Assembly (NCBI GenBank): GCA_029552825.1
Contig: JAKPDL010000227.1
Location: forward strand, 1-64,000
Direction: 5' to 3'
Length of the DNA: 64,000 nt
DNA from: Bacteroidota bacterium
Lineage (GTDB): Bacteria > Bacteroidota > Bacteroidia > Bacteroidales > VadinHA17
The position numbers were made by a program, and so were the translations under genes. This document shows, piece after piece, positions 8,268 through 15,337 of this stretch. How positions within the stretch are numbered: position 1 is the first letter of the stretch; every line of letters begins with the position of its first letter. The notes below the pieces were generated by a model, which saw only the letters and a program-made list of their open reading frames with translations, was not told where the DNA came from and ran no database searches.

Positions 8268-9848
8268 ATGAAAAAAGCCTTCGCGCAAGTTTCAAACCTA
8301 AAATCCACAGCCGAAGATTTAAAACCGACCCATTTTTATGTTAGATTTCTACCTGAAACCACAGAAGAAATGACAATCCTTATAGAGGATACTTTGTTGA
8401 AACTATACGATTACCCCTTTGACTATGAGATTATTCAAGATGGACAGTATTATCACGACCCATCAATACCATTAGATAAATTCACATGGCTTTATACTGT
8501 TGTACCGCCCGATTATGTTTTTCCAAACGTTAAATATGAAATACTTGAGGAAATCTATTTGCCGGAAGATTCGGAGGAGGAAGCCGAACTTAAATCTCTT
8601 GCAATTACAGGCAACTTACCCGATGGCAATTTGAAATCAGCAATGTTAAGTAAATATAAGCCAACAGGACAGATACTAGTGCAAGATAATTCCAATAATA
8701 CAGAACCCGGTTTAAGGAATGTTCAAATCCGCCTAAGGAACTGGTTTAGAATTGACGAAGTATATACAAAAGATGATGGCTCATTCAAAGCTGAGGAGAA
8801 TTTCAGGGGGAAAGTAGATATAAAAATCATTTTCACAAACTCGCGGTATAAAATGCGGAGTACGATGGTAAATTTATTTGATAATATTGATTACAAAATT
8901 GCAAATGAAGTAGAGAGTTATAATCTTGTTATATGCAGGGGTGACAGGACGGGTTCAGCACCATCGGGCTGGAATTGGAAAAAGGACAATGAACTTTGGG
9001 CATACGCCACAATCTCAAATACAATTGAGGATTATTACGGATACTGCAGGACGGAGAATATAGGGACACCTCCTAATACCATAAGGATTTGGGCAAACAG
9101 TAATAGAAAGGATAAAGCATGGAGCGGTAGTGCCCCAATGTTCAGCCATGGAATGAAATACTACACTTTGAATTGGGATAAATGGTGGAAATATGCTGCA
9201 AATGTTCTGTATATACCAGTGTCTAATGTTTTAATGAATATTTTTCAATGGTTTTTGCCAGATGTGATTATTAATTTTAATAGAAATTCAATCGAAAACA
9301 GTAATGAAATAAATGAAACTGTGTTTCATGAACTGGCTCACGCCAGTCATTTTAATAAAGTAGGAGCAGGATTTTGGGATAATTACATAAACTATATGGT
9401 CAATGAAGGCTCATATGGTGATGGAAATGGCAAAGATGCTGATTTGGTAGCTATTTCGGAAACATGGGGTTTTCATATGGGTTGGTATTTATGCCGCACA
9501 AAATACCCATCAAATCCAATAGTAACCCTTGAAGGTGAAGAAAATTTTGTGCCTGGACAAAAAGGTGGAATAGATGTTGGATGGGTCTGGGATGCTTCTA
9601 CGAGTAGAAATCAAAGAACTGGATGGATACCCAGAGGCTTAATGCATGACCTTATAGATACACAAGTTGATAATGTAAGAGATACATTTAACGACAATGC
9701 AGGTGCTTTTACAAATCAAGAAATTTTCAATGCATTGGATAAAGATGTTCGTTCTCCACAACAATTTAGAGATAGGCTAATGTCCGAAACTTCTAACCGA
9801 GACCAGACTGATGTAAATTCATTATTTGAGGCTTACTATTTTAACTAA
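8268..9848 (+). CDS. Zinc metalloprotease-like lipoprotein, main part (cassette 4)
   Basis: A 526-residue frame carrying a gluzincin-type zinc motif HELAH (His354, Glu355, His358) in TVFHELAHASHF, and a downstream acidic candidate third ligand, Glu398 in AISETWGFH. An N-terminal region (about 1-120) is rich in acidic and aromatic residues. A carboxypeptidase-regulatory-like beta fold (about 133-200, TGQILVQD...GLRNVQIRLRN...DGSF) precedes the catalytic part. The natural start is probably the ATG at 8079, which adds a lipoprotein signal, but an in-frame TAG at 8241 separates the two. If 8268 is used, the product would stay in the cytoplasm, which makes little sense for this type of protein. 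It is followed after 17 bases by a small lipoprotein gene. Confidence 0.7.
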   Translation: MKKAFAQVSNLKSTAEDLKPTHFYVRFLPETTEEMTILIEDTLLKLYDYPFDYEIIQDGQYYHDPSIPLDKFTWLYTVVPPDYVFPNVKYEILEEIYLPEDSEEEAELKSLAITGNLPDGNLKSAMLSKYKPTGQILVQDNSNNTEPGLRNVQIRLRNWFRIDEVYTKDDGSFKAEENFRGKVDIKIIFTNSRYKMRSTMVNLFDNIDYKIANEVESYNLVICRGDRTGSAPSGWNWKKDNELWAYATISNTIEDYYGYCRTENIGTPPNTIRIWANSNRKDKAWSGSAPMFSHGMKYYTLNWDKWWKYAANVLYIPVSNVLMNIFQWFLPDVIINFNRNSIENSNEINETVFHELAHASHFNKVGAGFWDNYINYMVNEGSYGDGNGKDADLVAISETWGFHMGWYLCRTKYPSNPIVTLEGEENFVPGQKGGIDVGWVWDASTSRNQRTGWIPRGLMHDLIDTQVDNVRDTFNDNAGAFTNQEIFNALDKDVRSPQQFRDRLMSETSNRDQTDVNSLFEAYYFN

Positions 9849-9865
9849 AAAATATTGATACAATT

Positions 9866-10249
9866 ATGAAAGCACTATATTATATAATTGTTGTTCTATT
9901 TATCACAGGGTGTGACCCAGAACAAACAGTAACATTTAAGGTTAACAATCAGACACAATATAATACTGAAATGACCTTATATTCAAAAGGAGTAGTAAAT
10001 AAAAGTTTTCAAATTAAAAAATCTACAAGCGTTGTAATATTTACAGATTCAGGATTATCTCCTGAATCTTTTCAGACTAATGATTACGATTCAATAAGAT
10101 TTATTTTTGAGAACAATAAGGTTTTAGTATTTGTAAACGACACTGTAAATTCGCCAAATGATATTTATAATGGAGATAATTGGCTCGTTGAAACTAAAAA
10201 ACATACTCAGATATTTACATATACACTTGATAATAAATTGATTGAATAA
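9866..10249 (+). CDS. Small lipoprotein, hypothetical (cassette 4)
   Basis: A 127-residue protein with a lipoprotein signal and lipobox ITGC (Cys16). The mature part is a short beta-rich domain (VTFKVNNQTQYNTEMTLYS and following) with no family I recognise. It lies 17 bases after the metalloprotease gene on the same cassette, so the two are probably co-expressed at the same membrane surface. It ends about 9 bases before the next attC-like site. Its role, for example as an inhibitor, immunity or partner protein of the protease, is open. Confidence 0.6.
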   Translation: MKALYYIIVVLFITGCDPEQTVTFKVNNQTQYNTEMTLYSKGVVNKSFQIKKSTSVVIFTDSGLSPESFQTNDYDSIRFIFENNKVLVFVNDTVNSPNDIYNGDNWLVETKKHTQIFTYTLDNKLIE

Positions 10250-10251
10250 CA

Positions 10252-10393
10252 TTTACTGCACACAACACGGTATATAATTAATGGCGGGGCTTGTGGGGGT
10301 GAAAAGATTTGTATCACTATCAAGCCCCTTTCTAACTTGTTACTGAATCGCCTTGAATTCCGCCACTAATCATATACCCTACCGTTATGCGTA
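10252..10393 (+). other. attC-like site 4 (end of cassette 4)
   Basis: The opening TACTGCACACAAC (about 10255-10267) is the near reverse complement of the first bases of cassette 4 (GTTTGTGCGCAATA from 7986). It faces ACCGTTATGC at 10381-10390. GGTATAT (10269-10275) pairs with ATATACC (10372-10378), ATTAATGGCGG pairs with CCGCCACTAAT with one mismatch, and GGGGCTTG pairs with CAAGCCCC inside. Confidence 0.75.
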
Positions 10394-10406
10394 AAATTGA
10401 AACACT

Positions 10407-11615
10407 ATGAAAAAAACAGATGAGGTTTCAGCAATAGATATAATAAAAAAACTCTACAGGAAAAGAACAAATTCAGGTAATGGGATAAGCTATGATCCTA
10501 TAACTATTGTAGAAATCAACTTATTAAGATCATTATTAAAATATGAATGCAAAGATTACCATATTATTAAAGCAATAATAGAGATAAACAACATTGAAAA
10601 TGTCACTCTTAAGGATTTTACAGAGGCTTTAAAAAGAATAACCTCATCGGAATCTATAAAGGATCATCAAGTAAAATGGGAAATTATTGTTCCATTTTAT
10701 ATCAACATAAGAAAAAGACAGCTTAAGATTAATGGATATACAATTAAGATCGTTAGCTATTCTACACTGAAGAAAAAGTATCCATTGTCTTATTACCATT
10801 ACTTCAAAGATCAAATCCTTGAGACAAAGAAAATTGAAAATCGTAAATGCAAGTATCTATTAGTAAAAGTTGATGGATTCTCAATCTTTAGAGCATGGAA
10901 AACTATTGAACCTACATTTAATTTATTAAGAGGGCTAGCAGAATTTGTTGTTTCCTACAACACTTGGACGTTTTTCTCCCGACCAAAAATTAAAGCAGAT
11001 ATTCCTCATCCAAAATTTGTTTTTGGTGTAGCCGATAAACTACGACCAACATACATAGAATTTGCTGAACAAGAGGCTATCCCTAAAAATCTGACCCTCA
11101 ATACAAAACAAATGAGGAGTCTTGAAAAATACCTAAAGTTATTTCAAAAAAAACCTGCTAAAAACACAATTAATGATCTTCTTGCTGACGTTTTTAGACT
11201 TTATTGTCAAGCAATGGACGAAAATAATCTATCCTATTGTTTTTTAGGATTTTGGCAAATTGCTGAAAGAATTTCACTTTCAGATCCAAATAGACCATCC
11301 TCAGAAATTATCAAGAAAAGGCTTGCTTTCTTCACTAATTCAAAATCAGATTTTGATCTTTCGCCCTATATACGTAGGCTTTATGTTAAAAGGTGTGATT
11401 TAGTACACAAAGGTATAGATGAAATTGAGGAGACTGATTTCAACATTCTGAAGAGCATCTGTGAATTTAGTATAGTTTGGTTATATACTAACAGACTAAT
11501 GTATAAGTCAATTAATCATTTAGAAACATTCTTCTCATCAAAAGACTTAGGGAACGATAATATCAATGCTGCAATCCAGATACTGAATTATATAAAAAAA
11601 CAAAGAAAGAAATAA
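10407..11615 (+). CDS. HEPN-like domain protein (cassette 5)
   Basis: A 402-residue protein. The last ~110 residues form a helical segment with R329-x4-H334 in VKRCDLVHKG, the motif that marks HEPN ribonuclease domains and related ApeA-type proteins. The N-terminal two thirds are Lys-rich and have no recognised domain. HEPN proteins commonly act as RNA-cutting toxins or in antiphage defence, so a defence or toxin role is plausible. No antitoxin gene lies beside it: the cassette holds this gene alone, from 22 bases after its crossover to about 7 bases before the next repeat. The family assignment rests on the motif and helical context only. Confidence 0.55.
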   Translation: MKKTDEVSAIDIIKKLYRKRTNSGNGISYDPITIVEINLLRSLLKYECKDYHIIKAIIEINNIENVTLKDFTEALKRITSSESIKDHQVKWEIIVPFYINIRKRQLKINGYTIKIVSYSTLKKKYPLSYYHYFKDQILETKKIENRKCKYLLVKVDGFSIFRAWKTIEPTFNLLRGLAEFVVSYNTWTFFSRPKIKADIPHPKFVFGVADKLRPTYIEFAEQEAIPKNLTLNTKQMRSLEKYLKLFQKKPAKNTINDLLADVFRLYCQAMDENNLSYCFLGFWQIAERISLSDPNRPSSEIIKKRLAFFTNSKSDFDLSPYIRRLYVKRCDLVHKGIDEIEETDFNILKSICEFSIVWLYTNRLMYKSINHLETFFSSKDLGNDNINAAIQILNYIKKQRKK

Positions 11616-11917
11616 TTCTACGCATAACAGGACGGTATATGTCATTGGCTTCGACTGGTTTTTGCGCGTCGGTCCGTCAGACTGGCACACCAAAACCAGT
11701 TGGTGCTTTATCGGCCCGGATTAGCGGCTGAAGCCGCCGGGCAAAAACCAGCCGGCCGGCCCCGCTCCCGCGGGGCACTCCCACTTGGTGTCACGGTTTT
11801 TGCGTACCCCGAAAAATTTGTAACGAAAAGAAACATCCTACACACCATCACGAGTGCAAAAACGCGCGCCACCGCGATGCTGCGCCAACATGCACATACC
11901 GCCGAGCGTTATATGAA
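11613..11917 (+). other. attC-like site 5 (end of cassette 5), 293 bases
   Basis: GCATAAC (11622-11628) faces GTTATAT (11908-11914). CGGTAT near the left and ATACCG near the right form the next arm, and GTCATTGGC pairs partly with GCCAACATGC. Inside are several strong GC-rich hairpins, for example ACTGGTTTT/AAAACCAGT, GCGGCtgaaGCCGC and CCCGCtcccGCGGG. The first 19 bases, GCATAACAGGACGGTATAT, are identical to site 2, as is CGAAAAGAAACAT inside, so sites 2 and 5 are one repeat family. The apparent open frames here are by-products of this structure. Confidence 0.7.
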
Positions 11918-11934
11918 ATTGGGGCGGGATTACC

Positions 11935-13713
11935 ATGATTCCTAAAAACATAAACCGAGAACATATTATTAAAGCAATAAAAGAAACTAAGAAAGTCGGA
12001 ATTCCCGATGGTAGAAGTTCAAAGAAGTTTCTTTTGGAATATAATGGCGGACATTATCCACCAAAGTATATCATTTCGTTAGCCAATAAGTATGCAAATG
12101 GCAAAGAATTAGATCCTCAAAAATTTGGTGGGGGTTTAGAAACAAATGATTTCCTTAAACATTTGGGGTTCAACATAGTAGAAGCTCCCTCTAAGAGCTC
12201 TATCATCAAGCCATTGAAAGAGAATAGCAAAATAAGAGTTCCTATTACTCACCATGATGAAAGATGTGCAAAATGTAAGGAAACAATTAAAAAACTTTTA
12301 GAGAAAATTTACGGAAAAGTTGAACAGAATTATAAGTTTGAGATAGGAACACAACCAGATGATTTTAAAAATACACCTTACTACGACAAACTAAGATGGA
12401 TTTATAAGGCTCTCCAGAGTCATAGGGATTTCAAAGAATTTGTTAAAGCAAAGACGCTTTCAAATTGTGATTTCTTCATTCCAAATCCGGGATTTATTGT
12501 AGAATTTGATGAATCCCAACATTTCACATTGCCGAGGAAAATAGCTCTAGAGAGGTATCCTTCTAACCTTGAATTGGATTTTAACAGAGAAAAATGGATT
12601 AGATTATGCGAAAATATTAATGCTAAAGATAATGATCCGCCATATAGAGATGAGCAACGTGCTTGGTACGATACTCTGAGGGATTTCCTTCCGGCAATAA
12701 GAGGTTTAAAGCCAACTGTCAGATTATTTGCTAAGGATTATGTGTGGTGTAGTTTTGATCCAAATAACCCATCGGATGTTGAGAGATTCGAGAACATTTT
12801 AGAAGGAACTTCTGGAGGATGGGAAATTGAAGTAAGAGAGGAACCAAATCCATCCATAGCAAGAGTTATCATCGCTGGTGAATGGGAAGGAAATCCGATA
12901 AGAACCAAGCAACTTCTTGAAGATATTTGTGAGAAGTGGACTAAAGGCAGAAAAGTCAAGTTTCTAATAACTTGCGGTGGATTTGTCCAATTTGATTGGC
13001 CAGAATCAATATCTCGGAACGATATAGGTGATAATAAAAATCCGAATAATAAGGCTGTAAATAAATTAATTGCGAAAGCTGAAGAGTGTGCAAATTCTAT
13101 CCTGGACGAAGGTTTATGTAGGAAATTAAGTGAAGTTACGGATCACATCACATTGGGTATAGACTCTTTTAAGGAGAAAATATCAATAACCCAGAATTAC
13201 ATTAATCAACCACACATTGAGTTAGTATTTCTGAAGGATTTAAGACAAGGCAAACTTTATTGGACAGGAAAGTCCTATCCAACACCAACACAACAAAATG
13301 GTTTGGTAAGGATTGCCAACTTAGAAACACATTTTTTTGACTTAGACAATGTGAGAGTTATGATATTGGGTTGCCACGATCTAAGTATTTTCAATCCAAG
13401 ATCTAAAAATGCGAAGGGTTGGCGTAGAGAAGTCAATGATAATTTCAAAAAGTTAGCCAAAGACAAAAAAGAAAAACCACTATATGTGCTACACCATCCT
13501 CACACAACTGTAAAAATAAGAACATGGCTTAACGCTTGGCGTTGTTTAAGAAAAACACTTCCATCTGTAAAGCAATATGCAGGTTCTGGGAGATACTATG
13601 AATCTGACCGTGAACGTTCAGAGTGGGATGCTTTAGATAAGGTTCTCAAAGATACAAAAAACACAGATACTATAGATTTTATCATTTGGAAGAAGAAAGA
13701 GATAATAAAATGA
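11935..13713 (+). CDS. McrA-type sRA-domain restriction nuclease candidate (cassette 6)
   Basis: A 592-residue protein. Residues 1-80 (GIPDGRSSKKFLLEYNGGHYP, cut here, then PPKYIISLANKYANG and GGLETNDFLKHLGF) match the N-terminal sRA domain of ScoMcrA, which binds modified or phosphorothioated DNA. Residues 105-210 include CAKC and then D179 and IVEFDESQHF (Glu190, Asp192), a pattern suggestive of a PD-(D/E)XK-like nuclease core. The C-terminal half (about 430-592) contains VRVMILGCHDLSIFNPRSK and LYVLHHPHTT, a separate domain of unknown role. A restriction-like defence nuclease is the best inference, since DNA-binding sRA domains usually precede nucleases. It is the only gene of its cassette. 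Confidence 0.65.
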   Translation: MIPKNINREHIIKAIKETKKVGIPDGRSSKKFLLEYNGGHYPPKYIISLANKYANGKELDPQKFGGGLETNDFLKHLGFNIVEAPSKSSIIKPLKENSKIRVPITHHDERCAKCKETIKKLLEKIYGKVEQNYKFEIGTQPDDFKNTPYYDKLRWIYKALQSHRDFKEFVKAKTLSNCDFFIPNPGFIVEFDESQHFTLPRKIALERYPSNLELDFNREKWIRLCENINAKDNDPPYRDEQRAWYDTLRDFLPAIRGLKPTVRLFAKDYVWCSFDPNNPSDVERFENILEGTSGGWEIEVREEPNPSIARVIIAGEWEGNPIRTKQLLEDICEKWTKGRKVKFLITCGGFVQFDWPESISRNDIGDNKNPNNKAVNKLIAKAEECANSILDEGLCRKLSEVTDHITLGIDSFKEKISITQNYINQPHIELVFLKDLRQGKLYWTGKSYPTPTQQNGLVRIANLETHFFDLDNVRVMILGCHDLSIFNPRSKNAKGWRREVNDNFKKLAKDKKEKPLYVLHHPHTTVKIRTWLNAWRCLRKTLPSVKQYAGSGRYYESDRERSEWDALDKVLKDTKNTDTIDFIIWKKKEIIK

Positions 13714-13715
13714 TG

Positions 13716-13818
13716 GCCCAACTTCATATAACGCAGCATAAAAGGTTCGTGTCTGACGGCACTCACACAAATTTTTGCTTCGCAAAAACTTCTTTTATAC
13801 TGTAAACGTTAGGTATAA
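13716..13818 (+). other. attC-like site 6 (end of cassette 6)
   Basis: ATATAAC (13726-13732) faces GTTAGGT (13808-13814), which matches the canonical GTTRRRY core exactly. CAGCATAAAAG pairs with CTTTTATACTG with one mismatch, and TTTTTGCttcGCAAAAA forms a perfect inner hairpin. At about 89 bases it is close to classical attC length. CCCAACTTCATATAAC matches the reverse complement of the cassette 6 start. Confidence 0.8.
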
Positions 13819-13880
13819 CCAGTGGCTTGCGTGCATTTTGGCCGCTCCATAAAAAAAGTACTTTAAATTAAAACTTCTGA

Positions 13881-14594
13881 ATGAATTTAAACTCCTGCCC
13901 TATGACTTCTCAAAAAACAGTGTACTGTCTTGGGGGGACCGCTTGCTTTGTTCTATTAGTGTATTCACTGGCGACACTGCTAATTATGAGCCTTGCTGGC
14001 GGACCGCCCGTGACTATTGAACAAACATTTTCAATCCTGCAGGATAACAAAATTTCAGGACTATTGCGACTTGATATCCTGACTGTATTTGTCATGCCAC
14101 TTTATTATTTACTGTTTTACAGCCTATTTGTAGCTTTAAAAAACACAGACTACGCAGTTTCAACGATATCCATGATCCTGGCTTTTGCAGGAGTAACTCT
14201 TTTCCTAGCAACTCCTTCTGTGTTTTCGTACCTCTACCTAAGTGACAAATTTGCTATAGCTACTTCTGATTTTCAAAAGAACCAATTATTGGCCGCTGGT
14301 GAATCCATCCTGGCCTCTGACATGTGGCATGGAACCGGTGCAAAAATTGGCGGACTCCTACTTCAGACTGGAGCACTCTTAATATCAATTGTAATGTTGC
14401 GATCAAATGTATTTAACAGATCGACCGCAATTACCGGGATTGCTACTCATGGATTGGATCTTGCTCATATTCTCATTGGATTTTTTGCTCCAGCTCTCGG
14501 AAACATTATTATGTTTATAGCAGGACCATTATATTTAATCTGGTTTCCTATGGTAGGATTAAGACTTTACAAATTAAGACTAGCTAAAGATTAG
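13881..14594 (+). CDS. DUF4386-like multi-pass membrane protein (cassette 7)
   Basis: A 237-residue integral membrane protein with about six hydrophobic segments, at roughly residues 13-38, 60-85, 92-115, 150-172, 180-200 and 203-228. Short charged loops and a conserved-looking WHGTGAKIGG occur in the second half. Length and layout fit the DUF4386 family, whose function is unknown. It is the only gene in its cassette and starts 73 bases after the crossover, a longer leader than the other cassettes have. Confidence 0.6.
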   Translation: MNLNSCPMTSQKTVYCLGGTACFVLLVYSLATLLIMSLAGGPPVTIEQTFSILQDNKISGLLRLDILTVFVMPLYYLLFYSLFVALKNTDYAVSTISMILAFAGVTLFLATPSVFSYLYLSDKFAIATSDFQKNQLLAAGESILASDMWHGTGAKIGGLLLQTGALLISIVMLRSNVFNRSTAITGIATHGLDLAHILIGFFAPALGNIIMFIAGPLYLIWFPMVGLRLYKLRLAKD

Positions 14595-14621
14595 ATAACC
14601 TACTCAAAGACAAAAAAATGT

Positions 14622-14777
14622 GGCTCCGCCTAACACGGACAATATGGGTAAGTTGCTTCCCGAGGTCTCGGGACAAATTGTCACACTTTTTGCTCCCGAT
14701 AACTCTCGGGATTGTGTAACCTGACAGGAAATCGCCCGCAATCGACAACTTTTCATACTGCAAAACGTTAGCGGTAA
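14622..14777 (+). other. attC-like site 7 (end of cassette 7)
   Basis: GCCTAAC (14630-14636) matches the canonical RYYYAAC core and faces GTTAGCG (14767-14773). ATATGGGTAAGTTG on the left pairs with CAACTTTTCATACT on the right with gaps. Two perfect small hairpins, CCCGAGgtCTCGGG and CCCGAtaactcTCGGG, sit inside. The crossover is after G14767. Confidence 0.7.
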
Positions 14778-14790
14778 TACAAAACTGACT

Positions 14791-15108
14791 ATGCAAAAGC
14801 TACTAACGACATTTTTAGTTTGCTTTATTCTGTCAAACGCCTCTGGGCAGATACAGCACAAAGCATCTCTGTATTTGGAAGTACAATACAACCAAACCAT
14901 TTCTGACGTAACAAAAGGCAACAATCCTTGGGGAATGGGTTTGGGTTTGCAAATGTTTTTCCGGCAGAAATCAATGTTCAGACCAACTGTTGAACTGACC
15001 GCTGATGCCTATCTCATGGACGATAAAGTTTATAGAATGTATTTGGACGGCACGCCGATTGGAACAGTAGGCGGACAGACACTTCTAGCACTAAAGCCGT
15101 CTTTATAA
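14791..15108 (+). pseudogene. Truncated exported protein, probable outer-membrane beta-barrel (cassette 8)
   Basis: This 105-residue frame starts with a signal peptide (about 1-19, cut near SGQ). It continues with alternating-polarity strands such as ASLYLEVQYNQT, GMGLGLQMFF and FRPTVELTADAYLM, typical of small beta-barrel or porin-like exported proteins. The sequence loses this character at about residue 96, ends nine residues later, and runs straight into the tRNA gene 17 bases on. No attC follows, and the reverse complement of the cassette start (ATTACCGCTAAC) is missing. The cassette is therefore truncated on its right side. Confidence 0.6.
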
Positions 15109-15125
15109 CTATCTGATTTATATTG

Positions 15126-15200
15126 TGGGGCGTGGCAGGATCGAACTGCCGACCTCTTGCCTGTCAAGCAAGCGCTCTGAACCAACTGAGCTAACGTCCC
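15126..15200 (-). tRNA. tRNA-Val (GAC anticodon)
   Basis: On the minus strand a 75-base cloverleaf folds. The acceptor is GGGACGT; the D arm has GCTC...GAGC; the anticodon arm CTTGC-TTGACAG-GCAAG gives anticodon GAC (15163-15165), which reads Val codons; the T arm is GGCAG-TTCGATC-CTGCC. The discriminator is A and CCA is not encoded. The acceptor stem has one A-C mismatch at the 4-69 pair (bases 15197 and 15130). Its 3' end faces the broken end of the cassette array. Confidence 0.9.
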
Positions 15201-15213
15201 TCCTTCGAGAAGG

Positions 15214-15221
15214 CAAATATA
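15214..15221 (-). promoter_or_regulatory. -7 box for tRNA-Val
   Basis: CAAATATA on the + strand reads TATATTTG on the minus strand, matching the Bacteroidota -7 consensus TAnnTTTG, 13 bases before the tRNA 5' end. No clear -33 TTG is seen. Confidence 0.5.
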
Positions 15222-15337
15222 ATGTTTTATTTGATTAGTTGATATGATTGTCCACTCTCACGTTTATTAATCAAAGCCCATAAACCCTGCCTTACCACAT
15301 CATTATGAATAAGTTACTTAATACACTTTTCTGCCCT

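Larger units (their letters stand above)
2250..15115 (+). mobile_element. Integron-like element: integrase plus seven cassettes and a truncated eighth
   Basis: Using a G^TT crossover, the cassettes are 3946-6198, 6199-7018, 7019-7986, 7987-10384, 10385-11908, 11909-13808, 13809-14767 and a truncated 14768 to about 15115. All cassette genes lie on the + strand. For each of cassettes 1-5 the first 9-16 bases are nearly the reverse complement of the bases ending in TAAC or CAAC that open the next inverted repeat; cassette 6 matches over its TTATATGAA region and cassette 7 only over about six bases. This is the known geometry of integron cassettes, whose attC forms when the circle closes. The integrase points the same way as the cassettes, unlike class 1 integrons. 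The cassette genes are visibly more AT-rich than the integrase, which suggests diverse origins. The right end stops against a tRNA gene without a terminal attC. Confidence 0.8.

Noticed and set aside
11700..11945. 81-codon frame in the 293-base attC-like site
   Set aside because: It is made of hairpin sequence and ends inside the next gene; its composition is low-complexity Pro/Arg/Ala and not protein-like.
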